Positions 45,531 through 53,997 are shown, counted from the stretch's first letter. The stretch is 64,000 nucleotides of DNA from Bacillus testis (GCF_001243895.1 NZ_LN851186.1:1873852-1937851); one strand, 5' to 3'. Notes: generated from the sequence alone by a model not told the origin. Translations and numbers: made by a program.

Positions 45531-46517
45531 ATGAAAGCAGTCACTGTAAAACTACCAGGCGGTGCAGAACAGCTTCAGGTTGTAAACATAGAAAAACCTG
45601 TAATTCGCGACGGCGAATTGTTAATAAAAGTAAAAGCTTGTGCCATTAATAGAACGGATCTTATGTCGAGGGAAGGGAAGACCGGCTATATGAAGAATCC
45701 GGTACTTGGCATTGAAATTTCCGGAGAAGTGGTGGAAGCCGCTAAAGATACAAATATTAAAATCGGAACGCGTGTTATGGGCCTTGTCAATGGAGGAGGA
45801 TATGCTGAATATGCCGTCATGCCGGCAGATCGGGCGATGATCATTCCGGACAATCTGTCTTACGAAGAGGCAGCGGCAATCCCTGAAGTATTTTTGACAG
45901 CTTATCAAACGCTCTTTTGGCTGGGTGGATTGACAGATGATAATACTGTTTTGATTCATGCGGGCGGGAGCGGAGTAGGCACCGCAGCCATCCAACTAGC
46001 CAAGCAATTGACCAAAGCGAAGATCATCACAACTGCCGGTTCGCAAAGAAAACTGGATTTTTGCCAATCACTTGGAGCGGATGTCTGCATCAATTATAAA
46101 GAGCAGTCATTTGAAGAAGAAGTGTTGGGTGCCACCGGCAATAAAGGCGCGGATGTCATTTTGGACTTCATCGGCGCTTCCTACTGGGAGAAAAACCTGA
46201 AGAGCATCAACATCGACGGCCGATGGGTGTTGATTGGCGTTCTTGGCGGCACAGTGGTTGAAAAAGTGGATATTATGCAAATCATGCTGAAAAGGCTGCA
46301 ATTGAAAGGGACTCTTCTAACACCTAGAAGCGATGAATATAAAAGGGACTTAACCGATGAATTTGTGCAAAGAGCTATGCCATTATTCCTGCAAGGTAAA
46401 GTGAAACCGATTGTGGATACGGTCTTTTCATTGGAAGATATTCAAAAAGCCCATGAATATATGGAAGCCAATAAAAATATAGGCAAGATTATTGTGCGTA
46501 TAGACGCAACCGAATGA
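45531..46517 (+). CDS. NAD(P)H:quinone oxidoreductase, zinc-independent MDR family
   Basis: 328 residues, medium-chain dehydrogenase of the quinone oxidoreductase (QorA/TP53I3) branch. The cofactor loop is HAGGSGVGTAAIQLAK; CAINRTDLMSREGKTGYM and LGIEISGEV are typical and no zinc-binding cysteines are present. It probably reduces quinones or enones with NADPH. A shared terminator separates it from a convergent oxidoreductase. Preceded by TAAGGGGGATG-type ribosome site. Confidence 0.87.
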   Translation: MKAVTVKLPGGAEQLQVVNIEKPVIRDGELLIKVKACAINRTDLMSREGKTGYMKNPVLGIEISGEVVEAAKDTNIKIGTRVMGLVNGGGYAEYAVMPADRAMIIPDNLSYEEAAAIPEVFLTAYQTLFWLGGLTDDNTVLIHAGGSGVGTAAIQLAKQLTKAKIITTAGSQRKLDFCQSLGADVCINYKEQSFEEEVLGATGNKGADVILDFIGASYWEKNLKSINIDGRWVLIGVLGGTVVEKVDIMQIMLKRLQLKGTLLTPRSDEYKRDLTDEFVQRAMPLFLQGKVKPIVDTVFSLEDIQKAHEYMEANKNIGKIIVRIDATE

Positions 46518-46526
46518 TAAACAAAA

Positions 46527-46560
46527 ATAAGCCGCCGGAACGAACTCCGGCGGCTTATTT
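46527..46560. terminator. Bidirectional terminator between two oxidoreductase genes
   Basis: Stem AATAAGCCGCCGGA / TCCGGCGGCTTATT, very stable, with a 6-nt loop. Confidence 0.92.
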
Positions 46561-46565
46561 GCTGT

Positions 46566-47600
46566 TTATCGATTAATGTCAGCGTACTTAGGATCTGCCA
46601 CTTTGACCAATTGTTTTCCAAGGTTTTTTCCTTTGAACAGTCCTAGGAAAGCTTCAGGTATGCGTTCAAATCCTTCCACAATTGTTTCTTCATACTTTAA
46701 TTTTCCTTGCTGCAGCCATTTTCCCAAATCAACTGCTGCTTCAGGGAAACGCGATGAATAATCGCCGATGGTAAAGCCTTTCATTAAAGCGCTGGTTTTG
46801 ATCATTGCTGATTGAATGCGAGGGCCGACGTCTTTTCCGGCTGCGTTATAGGAAGAAATGGCACCGCATAATGGAATTCGGGCGTTTCTGTTAAGGTGAG
46901 TGAACACAGCATCTGTCACTTCGCCGCCGACGTTGTCATAATAAACATCCACACCATTCGGCAGAGCCTCCGCTAAATCATCTGCGAAACTTTCTTTCTT
47001 ATAATTGACAGCAGCGTCAAAACCCAGTTCGTTCTTTAAATAGTCGATTTTCTTGTCTGAACCGGCAATCCCTACGACTCTTGCTCCTTTTAGTTTGGCA
47101 ATTTGGCCGACAACGGAGCCGACTGCTCCTGCCGCACCGGAAACAACAACTGTTTCTCCTTCTTGCGGTTTGCCGATATCAAGGAGTCCAAAATAGGCCG
47201 TCAAACCTGGCATCCCCAGAATGCCTAAATGGGTGGTAACAGGCGCTACCTTAGGATCGATTTTTCTGATGGTGTTTTCATCTGCAACGGAATATTCAGC
47301 CCAATTTAAGGTGCCGACTACGACGTCTCCCTGTTTGAATGATTCTGATTTCGATTCCACCACCTCAGCAACAACGCCGCCGACAATCACTTTATCCAAT
47401 TCGAACGGTGCGATATATGATTTAACGTCCTGCATTCTGCCGCGCATATATGGATCGACAGATAAATAGAGTGTCCGCACTAAAACTTGCTTGTCGTTTG
47501 GCGAAGGCACTTCACTTTCCACAAATCTAAAATCGTTGTTTGTTGGCATTCCTTCCGGCCGATTGGCCAAATGAATTTCTTTTTGCATATTTAATGACAT
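46566..47600 (-). CDS. yfmJ: NADP-dependent oxidoreductase (CurA/YfmJ-like, MDR family)
   Basis: 344 residues from the ATG at 47600, preceded by GGAGGAG; the frame extends 15 codons upstream without a site. Matches the leukotriene B4 dehydrogenase/CurA branch: NRPEGMPTNNDFRFVE start, DPYMRGRM, GAAGAVGSVVGQIAKLKG (cofactor), and YYDNVGGEV. These enzymes reduce the double bond of alpha,beta-unsaturated ketones and aldehydes. Close in size to B. subtilis YfmJ. Confidence 0.9.
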   Translation of the reverse strand: MSLNMQKEIHLANRPEGMPTNNDFRFVESEVPSPNDKQVLVRTLYLSVDPYMRGRMQDVKSYIAPFELDKVIVGGVVAEVVESKSESFKQGDVVVGTLNWAEYSVADENTIRKIDPKVAPVTTHLGILGMPGLTAYFGLLDIGKPQEGETVVVSGAAGAVGSVVGQIAKLKGARVVGIAGSDKKIDYLKNELGFDAAVNYKKESFADDLAEALPNGVDVYYDNVGGEVTDAVFTHLNRNARIPLCGAISSYNAAGKDVGPRIQSAMIKTSALMKGFTIGDYSSRFPEAAVDLGKWLQQGKLKYEETIVEGFERIPEAFLGLFKGKNLGKQLVKVADPKYADINR

Positions 47601-47810
47601 CGAAACTCCTCCTCTGTGTATGAATTGCAGTGCAAAGCGTATCATTCCTTTCTATTAAATAGCAAATAAATGACCTTATTCTTTCATTGATTCCAATAGT
47701 ATGGCTGGACTAAGAATCCAATCAATCATTCAAGAGGGATCGGTATCGGCAGAAAGTGCATTAGGGGGGATGATTTTGGAGTAAACAAGCAAAGCTCATA
47801 AGTTAATTCT

Positions 47811-47840
47811 TTGACATGGATAAGAATGGTATGGTAAATT
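47811..47840 (+). promoter_or_regulatory. Candidate sigma-A promoter upstream of the dioxygenase
   Basis: TTGACA, 18-bp spacer, TAAATT. The operator-like palindrome lies about 65 bp downstream. Weak -10, so tentative. Confidence 0.4.
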
Positions 47841-47902
47841 TATTTCGAAGTAAAGATAATTTAAATAGAAATAATAATTCATTTTATGTTTTTTTAATTG
47901 TA

Positions 47903-47920
47903 TATCTCGAATTAGAGATA
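47903..47920. promoter_or_regulatory. MhqR-like operator
   Basis: TATCTC-N6-GAGATA upstream of the ring-cleaving dioxygenase gene. It resembles the palindrome bound by the MarR-type quinone-responsive repressor MhqR of Bacillus, recalled from the literature. No mhqR gene is in this window. Confidence 0.6.
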
Positions 47921-47985
47921 ATAGAAATCGTTTTATAACCCAAGAATAAAATGCTTCTTAAAAAATTGGCGGGAGGAATAAGAAT

Positions 47986-48969
47986 ATGAATCATTTAAGA
48001 GGAATACACCATGTGACGGCGATTACAAGTTCAGCGGAAAAAAACTATGCGTTTTTTACCTACGTATTAGGCATGCGCTTAGTGAAGAAAACAGTGAACC
48101 AGGATGATATCCAAACGTACCACCTGTTCTTCGCCGATGATAAAGGCAGCGCTGGAACAGATATGACATTTTTTGATTTCCCAAATATCCCGAAAGGAGT
48201 CCACGGAACGAATGAAATCGCCAAAACATCGTTCCGGGTGCCTTCAGATGCAGCGCTAGACTATTGGGTGAAACGTTTTAACCGCCTGGAAGTGGCACAT
48301 ACAGGCATAAAAGAACAATTCGGCAAGAAAACCCTTTCCTTTGTCGATTTTGACGATCAGCAGTATCAGTTGATTTCGGATGAACATAATCAAGGAGTAA
48401 AATCCGGTACGCCTTGGCAAAAAGGTCCGATTCCATTAGAATACGCCATCACAGGCCTCGGTCCCATTTTTGTCCGAATCGCCGATTTTCCGTACTTCAA
48501 GCAAATGCTTGAACAAGTCATGCTGCTTAAAGAAATAGCTAACGAAGGTTCGTTCCATTTGTTCGAAGTGGGAGAGGGCGGCAACGGAGCACAGGTCATC
48601 GTCGAGCATAATGATGTGTTTCCTGCGGCACGCCAAGGCTACGGCACGGTTCATCATGCCGCATTCCGTGTAGCGGACCGAGCAGTGCTCGATGAATGGA
48701 CAGAAAGAATGGAGAGCTTCGGCTTCCATACTTCCGGCTATGTGAACCGCCATTTCTTCGAATCCTTATATGCCCGTGTCGCTCCGCAAATCCTGTTTGA
48801 ATTCGCAACAGACGGCCCCGGCTTTATGGGCGACGAATCGTATGAAACAGTCGGAGAGAAACTATCATTGCCGCCATTCCTGGAACCGAACCGCGAGCAA
48901 ATCGAAAAGCTGGTAAGACCGATTGATACGGTTAGAAGCACGATTGAATTTGAGAAAGAGTATGAGTGA
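47986..48969 (+). CDS. Ring-cleaving dioxygenase, VOC family (MhqA/MhqO type)
   Basis: 327 residues, two vicinal-oxygen-chelate modules. GIHHVTAIT near the N-terminus supplies the first metal histidine (HH), HHAAFRVAD starts the second module, and FEFATDGPGFMGDE near the C-terminus supplies the late glutamate. Members in B. subtilis (MhqA, MhqO) are induced by hydroquinones and catechols and detoxify them by ring cleavage. The operator-like palindrome upstream supports the same control. Followed by a strong terminator. Confidence 0.9.
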   Translation: MNHLRGIHHVTAITSSAEKNYAFFTYVLGMRLVKKTVNQDDIQTYHLFFADDKGSAGTDMTFFDFPNIPKGVHGTNEIAKTSFRVPSDAALDYWVKRFNRLEVAHTGIKEQFGKKTLSFVDFDDQQYQLISDEHNQGVKSGTPWQKGPIPLEYAITGLGPIFVRIADFPYFKQMLEQVMLLKEIANEGSFHLFEVGEGGNGAQVIVEHNDVFPAARQGYGTVHHAAFRVADRAVLDEWTERMESFGFHTSGYVNRHFFESLYARVAPQILFEFATDGPGFMGDESYETVGEKLSLPPFLEPNREQIEKLVRPIDTVRSTIEFEKEYE

Positions 48970-49097
48970 TTAGGAGGTTAAATGAGGTGCAGGCATGAGG
49001 GGGAGTTTGATTTTCTTAGGCCTGTCTTTTTGGTTGTTCTTTCTTTGACGGGGATGGGGTCGGAGGTTTGAATCCCTTACACAGCATACGAAATGAT

Positions 49098-49139
49098 AAG
49101 CCTCAATCCTTTGGTAGACAAGGTATTGAGGCTTTTTTT
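49098..49139 (+). terminator. Terminator of the ring-cleaving dioxygenase gene
   Basis: Stem AAGCCTCAAT / ATTGAGGCTT with an inner CTT/AAG pair and a seven-T run. Confidence 0.9.
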
Positions 49140-49223
49140 GTTTATATATTTACCTCATGCTTTCACTATTGAATCGGCATTTGCTCACGCTATTCTTCTC
49201 CATGGTCACATGGAAGATATCGG

Positions 49224-49409
49224 CTACTTAATATGTGTCAGTGTTCTTTTTATATGAATGACTTCTCTGTTAAAATCTATATCATTCCACTTCAATCCGA
49301 ATAGTTCTCCTTTCCGAATACCAGTGTAGATAACTTAAAGGAAGGTGATATAATGACGTTCCTTTTTGCATGCTTCTAGAAAAGAATGAATTTCCTCTGG
49401 GGCTCAAAT
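49224..49409 (-). pseudogene. Tyrosine recombinase (phage-type integrase) fragment
   Basis: Minus-strand translation gives APEEIHSFLEACKKERHYI, then after an internal TAA YTGIRKGELFGLKWNDIDFN and REVIHIKRTLTHIK before a stop. TGIRKGEL.GLKW.DIDF is the box-I region with the catalytic arginine of tyrosine recombinases. N-terminal core-binding domain and the C-terminal R-H-Y part are missing. Carries at least one internal stop, so it is dead. Confidence 0.8.
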
Positions 49410-49861
49410 CATCATTTCCACCTTTTTAACAGAAGGTGGATCTGCTTCTGCGACTGGGTTAAAGGAAAGCGTCTTCCATTTAACAGCCTGCTTAAATGCT
49501 TGGTTCAGCACTTGATGCCAAAAGTTAGATTTTCACCTCTAACTTTTGGGGGGCAGTATATTACAAGTACTTTTTTATTCTTTAGATATTGAAGGAATTT
49601 AGATTATAAAAGCTGAGTGTGAACGGAACCTGTATATTTGCTAAAATTGCAAGAAAATTCTTCTTTAGCTAAAATAATACAGAACTGTGTTAAAATATAG
49701 GTGGTTAAATTTAGCAATTACATGGGAATATTCACCTTGAACTTTTTTACATATGTTATTCATATTTGTTTACAAAACTTATATCTAACTGTAAAATAAA
49801 GGCATTAGAGATTTTTATTAACCGTTGGGGTGAATGATTTCCTGGAAACAGGAGAATACTA
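49410..49861. other. Intergenic stretch between integrase fragment and toxin gene
   Basis: About 450 bp, containing the 32-bp hairpin repeat and otherwise AT-rich sequence that should hold the toxin-antitoxin promoter. A 68-codon frame (49386-49592) runs across the repeat and is not credible. Confidence 0.5.
49518..49549 (-). repeat. IS-end-like hairpin repeat, copy 1
   Basis: CCAAAAGTTAGA, 8-nt loop, TCTAACTTTTGG. Its reverse complement matches the repeat at 53966-53997 at 31 of 32 positions. Flanked by CCCC on the outer side, as at IS3-family ends. Confidence 0.75.
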
Positions 49862-50197
49862 ATGGATATTAAATTTAAAACCAATAAATTAAGAAAACAA
49901 TTTGAACCAAGAGAAATGGTCAAAAAATGGGGTCCCCAAATAGCAAGGAAGCTGCAGACAAGAATGAATGAATTTAAAGGAGCAGAAAATCTAGCTGAAA
50001 TTGCAACTTTGCCTGGACCGGCATGTCATCAATTAGGACAAAATAGAGATAACCAGTTTGCCGTGACTTTAAAAGAGCCCTACCGGTTAATATTTGAACC
50101 TTCTGATGATCCTCCTGCATTGAAAAAAGATGGAGGATACGATTGGGAACACATTAAAACCATTTTAATTATAGAGGTGGTTGATTATCATGACTGA
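49862..50197 (+). CDS. RelE/HigB-like toxin of a type II toxin-antitoxin system
   Basis: 111 residues. The fold pattern fits RelE/ParE superfamily killer proteins: helical first half (KLRKQFEPREMVKKWG, ARKLQTRMNEFKGAENLAEI), then AVTLKEPYRLIFEP, the beta strand with the conserved arginine, and a final strand IKTILIIEVVDYH. The stop overlaps the start of a HigA-type antitoxin by 8 bp, the usual HigBA order. Likely a ribosome-dependent mRNA interferase. Lies inside a region of integrase and IS remnants. Confidence 0.8.
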   Translation: MDIKFKTNKLRKQFEPREMVKKWGPQIARKLQTRMNEFKGAENLAEIATLPGPACHQLGQNRDNQFAVTLKEPYRLIFEPSDDPPALKKDGGYDWEHIKTILIIEVVDYHD

Positions 50198-51287
50198 ACA
50201 AAATTTTGATTTTGAATATGAGTATATTATCCCCCCGGGTGAAACTCTATTGGAAACAATCGAGGCAAAAGGGATAACTCAAGCGGAATTATCCCAAAGA
50301 ACTGGTAGGCCTATGAAAACAATAAATGGTATTATAAAAGGGACAATAGCGATTACACCTGAAACTGCGTTACAGTTTGAAAAAGTATTAGGTGTACCTG
50401 CACGTTTTTGGAATAATCTTGAAAGTAATTATAGAGAAGCATTAGCCAGGGAAAAAGAAAGAGAGAAACTTAAGGGAAATGAAAATTGGATTAAAGGTTT
50501 TCCAATTAATGAATTAAAAAAGAGAGGCTGGATTCAAGAGGCCAAAGATGATGTAGAACAACTTAGAGAGTTGTTGAAATTTTTTGGTGTAGCTACTATA
50601 GATGCATGGGAAAAAGTTTGGGAAGGCATAATTAAACCCGATGTAGCATTCAGAAAATCTGACAAAAGTAATCCAGGAGCAATAGCCGCTTGGATTCGAA
50701 AAGCTGAGATAGAAGCACAGAATATTGAGTGTAACCCATACGACGAAAGTGAATTTAAAAAGAAAATTGAAGAATGTAGGAAGTTAACAAACGAAAAAAA
50801 TCCAGATGTTTTTGTACCTAAATTAATTGAACTATGTGCATCTGCAGGAGTTGTGGTCGTTTTTTTACAAGAGCTTCCTGGATGTAAAATTTCTGGTGCG
50901 ACCAAATGGTTAAATTCAAATAAAGCAATGATTGCTTTAAGTCTAAGATATAAATCAAATGATCATCTATGGTTTACATTTTTTCATGAAGCGGGGCATA
51001 TCCTTTTACATGGAAAGCGCAAAACTTTTATAGAAGGAATTGAAACCTTAGAGAATTATATAGAAAAGGAAAATGAAGCTAATACATTTTCCGCTAATAT
51101 CATGATTCCCCAAAGAAGATATCAAAAATTCATTTCCTCACCTCAGATTACTAAAACAAGTGTTATGAAATTCGCAGAGGAAATAAATATCGCTCCAGGG
51201 ATTGTTGTAGGTAGATTACAAAAAGAGCAACGTATTAAATATAGCTATTTCAACGATTTGAAACAATTTTATCAGTGGAAAAAATGA
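50190..51287 (+). CDS. HigA-type antitoxin fused to an ImmA/IrrE metallopeptidase domain
   Basis: 365 residues from the ATG at 50190 (AGAGGTGG nine bases upstream). Residues 15-75 form a HigA/Xre helix-turn-helix (PPGETLLETIEAKGITQAEL, SQRTGRPMKTINGIIKG). From about 190 on it is an ImmA/IrrE-type zinc protease domain with HEAGH at 266-270 and a downstream EANTFSANIMIP with the third ligand glutamate. The HTH should bind the promoter and neutralise the toxin; the protease may act in antitoxin turnover. A terminator overlaps the stop. Confidence 0.85.
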   Translation: MTEQNFDFEYEYIIPPGETLLETIEAKGITQAELSQRTGRPMKTINGIIKGTIAITPETALQFEKVLGVPARFWNNLESNYREALAREKEREKLKGNENWIKGFPINELKKRGWIQEAKDDVEQLRELLKFFGVATIDAWEKVWEGIIKPDVAFRKSDKSNPGAIAAWIRKAEIEAQNIECNPYDESEFKKKIEECRKLTNEKNPDVFVPKLIELCASAGVVVVFLQELPGCKISGATKWLNSNKAMIALSLRYKSNDHLWFTFFHEAGHILLHGKRKTFIEGIETLENYIEKENEANTFSANIMIPQRRYQKFISSPQITKTSVMKFAEEINIAPGIVVGRLQKEQRIKYSYFNDLKQFYQWKK

Positions 51288-51316
51288 GCCTCTATATTTT
51301 TTAAGAGGCTCATTTT
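51281..51316 (+). terminator. Terminator of the toxin-antitoxin operon
   Basis: Stem AAAATGAGCCTCT / AGAGGCTCATTTT; the 5' arm includes the antitoxin stop codon. The T run is short. Confidence 0.8.
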
Positions 51317-51469
51317 AAGATGTAATAACGCCACGAACCCTTGATTTATAAGGATTCGAAAGGGAAAGGTGAAATTCTAACTTTCATTTTAATAAGACCT
51401 AGAAATTAGGAATTAAAGGAGATTTTTCGTTAGTTCATTGAACTTGCGGGAGGTCTTTTCTTTTTTTTG

Positions 51470-51585
51470 TCATGTATGCGGGATATTCATGGTTGTATTT
51501 ATGTCTGCATGGCACATTTTTTGGATTTCTTTAACATCTATGCCATCCTCTGTTAAAAAGATGTGTGAGTATGTCTAAAAGCTAT
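51470..51585 (-). pseudogene. Tyrosine recombinase C-terminal fragment
   Basis: Minus-strand translation TYSHIFLTEDGIDVKEIQK then CHADINTTMNIPHT, corresponding to the HTHAS..L...GI..KEIQ..LGHADI.TTMNIYAH region of integrases. The catalytic tyrosine position reads Pro and an in-frame stop precedes the fragment, so it is decayed. Confidence 0.75.
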
Positions 51586-51880
51586 AAGGTGGGAAGTATT
51601 TTTATACGCGTTTCATAATTCTCTGGAATTATATCATTTCGATTATCTAAGCGACCAAATACATCATCCGCATCGAACAGAGGAACACTGATTTTGGCTC
51701 CTTTTTTATTTGCTTCATGTTGTGCCATTACAAAAATATAGCCAACAAAGGGGCGCTCAGATTATAAACATATAAATAGCAAATAGTCCAACTGAAGGCG
51801 GTTACGAAGAACGAAGTGCAGAATTAGGCTTTTATCAATTTGTAGCCAAGCTACTTGGTGACGTAGTGTTTGCGGTTATC
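51586..51880. other. Unassigned remnant sequence
   Basis: About 295 bp between two integrase fragments. A minus-strand frame reads MAQHEANKKGAKISVPLFDA then DDVFGRLDNRNDIIPENYE, which looks like protein-coding sequence but was not assigned to a family. Confidence 0.4.
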
Positions 51881-51994
51881 TTATTTTCTAATTTGTCCAT
51901 TATAGTGATCATCAAAACGTTCAGCCGTTTTCTTTTCCTCAATGGTATGCGAATAAATGTCCAGCGTGATGCCGACACGTGCATGACCTAGCCA
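51881..51994 (-). pseudogene. Second tyrosine recombinase C-terminal fragment
   Basis: Minus-strand translation WLGHARVGITLDIYSHTIEE then KKTAERFDDHYNGQIRK and a stop. This is an intact integrase C-terminus including the catalytic tyrosine in DIYSH. It breaks off upstream at the junction with the IS3 transposase fragment. Confidence 0.8.
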
Positions 51995-51996
51995 CT

Positions 51997-52127
51997 CAGG
52001 TGAAAATAAAACCATTTGAAGCTGAACTTTCATCTAAAATAGTCGAGATTGTTCATTCAAACCGTCAAGTTTATGGTACGGGAAAAATGAAAGTGGCAAT
52101 AAAAAAGGTAGGATGGACCGTATATAT
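51997..52127 (+). pseudogene. IS3-family transposase (OrfB) fragment
   Basis: Plus-strand translation VKIKPFEAELSSKIVEIVHS then NRQVYGTGKMKVAIKKVGWTV. The pattern ..I..I...N...YG.RKI...L...GW.V is the N-terminal part of IS3-type OrfB. About 44 codons survive, without the DDE core. Confidence 0.7.
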
Positions 52128-52209
52128 TTTTATGACTTTTGCGCCGAGTTGTTTTACTATCATTTTTTAAAATATTTTTATAAACAAACACTTCTTCCAA
52201 TTTATATCA

Positions 52210-52238
52210 TTGACATTTCAGATTGAGCTTGGTACAAT
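52210..52238 (+). promoter_or_regulatory. Sigma-A promoter of pbuG
   Basis: TTGACA, 17-bp spacer, TACAAT, ideally spaced, about 33 bp before the riboswitch. Confidence 0.8.
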
Positions 52239-52270
52239 CTTCCTAATGTTTTAAAAAAAGAATAGATATA

Positions 52271-52339
52271 CCTTGTATAAATTCAAGAATACGGCTTGAA
52301 AGTTTCTACCAGCTACCAATAAATAGCTTGTCTACAAGG
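52271..52339 (+). promoter_or_regulatory. Purine riboswitch aptamer (guanine type)
   Basis: P1 CCTTGTA / TACAAGG, P2 TTCAAG / CTTGAA, P3 AGCTA / TAGCT, with the conserved junction AGTTTCTACC. In J3/1 (TGTC) the specificity position is C, predicting guanine/hypoxanthine. Followed by a terminator and a purine permease gene, which fits perfectly. Confidence 0.93.
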
Positions 52340-52377
52340 AATGGGAAATAAATGATATTTTTATTCCATTTTGTAGA

Positions 52378-52412
52378 AAAACTTTGGCCAAATAATGGTC
52401 AAAGTTTTTTTA
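52378..52412 (+). terminator. Riboswitch-controlled terminator
   Basis: Stem AAACTTTGGCC / GGTCAAAGTTT (one G-T) and a long T run, before the pbuG start. The 3' strand of P1 (TCTACAA at 52331) can instead pair with TTGTAGA just before the terminator, a candidate switching element. Confidence 0.85.
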
Positions 52413-52505
52413 TTATCTAATGAGAAAATAAAAGGAATTAGTTGTAAAACTAATCTCAGAATCATTCCCTATCGATCTTTAATATGGCAAATAGGAGACT
52501 ACAAC

Positions 52506-53801
52506 ATGAAGGACTTTTTTAAATTTGCAGAACGGAACACTTCCTATAAGCAAGAAACATTGGCAGGGATAACGACTTTTTTATCTATCGCATATATATT
52601 AGTCGTTAATCCGCTTATTCTAAGCCAATCCGGGATGGATAATGGGGCTGTATTCACTGCGACTGCACTTACTGCGATTATCGGATCGCTACTTATGGGT
52701 TTACTTGCTAACTACCCAATTGCAATTGCACCTAGTATGGGACTGAATTCATTCTTCACTTTTTCTGTATGTATTGGGATGGGAATCGAATGGCAAGTCG
52801 CTTTAACCGGTGTTTTCGTTGCAGGAATCATTTTTATGTTATTAAGTTTAATGAAAATCCGGGAGAAGATCATTAATATCATTCCGGTTGATTTAAAGCA
52901 TGCAATCGCTGCTGGGATTGGATTTTTCATCACATTTATTGGGTTGAAAAATGGTGGAATTATTGTTGGCAATCCGGATACATTTGTTTCCATTGGTGAT
53001 TTAACGTCACCTATGACCCTGTTGGCGATTATTGGCCTTGTTATTACAATTATTATGTTAGTACGTGGCATAAACGGCGGGATTTTCTACGGAATGATCA
53101 TTACAACCATTGTTGGAATGATTTTCGGATTAATAGACGTTCCTTCATCGATTGTGGGACATATACCGAGCATTAAACCGACATTTGGCGTTGTATTTTC
53201 CCATTTAGATGAGATTTTCACACTGGAAATACTGACAGTTATCTTCACGTTTTTAATTGTTGCCTTCTTTGATACAGCTGGTGCATTAATTGCATTAACT
53301 AGTCAAGCAGGAATGATGAAAAATAATAAGATTCCAAATATCGGGAAAGGGTTACTTGCTGATTCTGCTGCTGGTGTAATTGGAGCTATTTTAGGGACAT
53401 CGACACCGGCTACGAGTGTTGAATCTTCCGCTGGTATTGCTGTCGGAGGAAGAACAGGTTTTACGTCTGTCGTTATTGCAGCTTGTTTTGTGATTGCTTT
53501 GTTCTTTTCACCACTTGTTGCCGTTATTTCAGTGGAAGTTACATCAGCTGCATTAATTATTGTAGGTGCATTAATGGCAATGGAAATTAGTAAAATAAAC
53601 TGGTCTAAGTTAGAAATTGTCATTCCATCCTTTTTAACCATTATTATGATGCCTCTTACTTCTAGTGTGGCAATCGGGATTGGATTAGGTTTTGTTTTTT
53701 ATCCAATTTGTTTAGCGGCACAAAAGCGTTATAAAGAAGTTCATCCAATTATGTATGTGCTTTGTTTGTTATTCATTCTATACTTTGCTTTTATAGTGTA
53801 G
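52506..53801 (+). CDS. pbuG: Guanine/hypoxanthine permease (NCS2, AzgA type)
   Basis: 431 residues from the ATG at 52506 (AGGAG eight bases upstream); the frame is open upstream through the terminator, which cannot be coding. About 12-14 membrane segments. ETLAGITTFLSIAYILVVNP, GLNSFFTF, FFDTAGALIALTSQAG and GTSTPATSVESSAGIAVGGR are the family signatures. It imports guanine and hypoxanthine with protons, and the guanine riboswitch would shut it off when purines are plentiful. Confidence 0.93.
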   Translation: MKDFFKFAERNTSYKQETLAGITTFLSIAYILVVNPLILSQSGMDNGAVFTATALTAIIGSLLMGLLANYPIAIAPSMGLNSFFTFSVCIGMGIEWQVALTGVFVAGIIFMLLSLMKIREKIINIIPVDLKHAIAAGIGFFITFIGLKNGGIIVGNPDTFVSIGDLTSPMTLLAIIGLVITIIMLVRGINGGIFYGMIITTIVGMIFGLIDVPSSIVGHIPSIKPTFGVVFSHLDEIFTLEILTVIFTFLIVAFFDTAGALIALTSQAGMMKNNKIPNIGKGLLADSAAGVIGAILGTSTPATSVESSAGIAVGGRTGFTSVVIAACFVIALFFSPLVAVISVEVTSAALIIVGALMAMEISKINWSKLEIVIPSFLTIIMMPLTSSVAIGIGLGFVFYPICLAAQKRYKEVHPIMYVLCLLFILYFAFIV

Positions 53802-53965
53802 GAAAGAGAATTAGTAGACTAGGAGAATACAGTTGCCGGTAGATAGAGAGCAATGTCTAGAAGAACATACATCATGAAAGAACGTAATGACCTTCATTCT
53901 CTTTGGGTAATTAAATTAATGGATTAAATCAAAAAGACATAGGTTAGTCCTGCTAATGCTGCACC

Positions 53966-53997
53966 CCAAAAGTTAGAGCTGAAAATCTAACTTTTGG
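53966..53997 (+). repeat. IS-end-like hairpin repeat, copy 2
   Basis: CCAAAAGTTAGA-GCTGAAAA-TCTAACTTTTGG, extended to a 16-bp stem by CACC/GGTG. It is the inverted partner of 49518-49549 with a single mismatch in the loop. Confidence 0.75.

Noticed and set aside
49040..49085. tRNA T-arm-like stretch (GGAGGTTTGAATCCC) as a possible att site for the nearby integrase fragment
   Set aside because: The arms do not pair into a T-stem and no other tRNA parts are present; too weak to call an attachment site.
52395..52505. N-terminal extension of pbuG
   Set aside because: It would translate part of the riboswitch terminator; the ATG at 52506 matches the family start.
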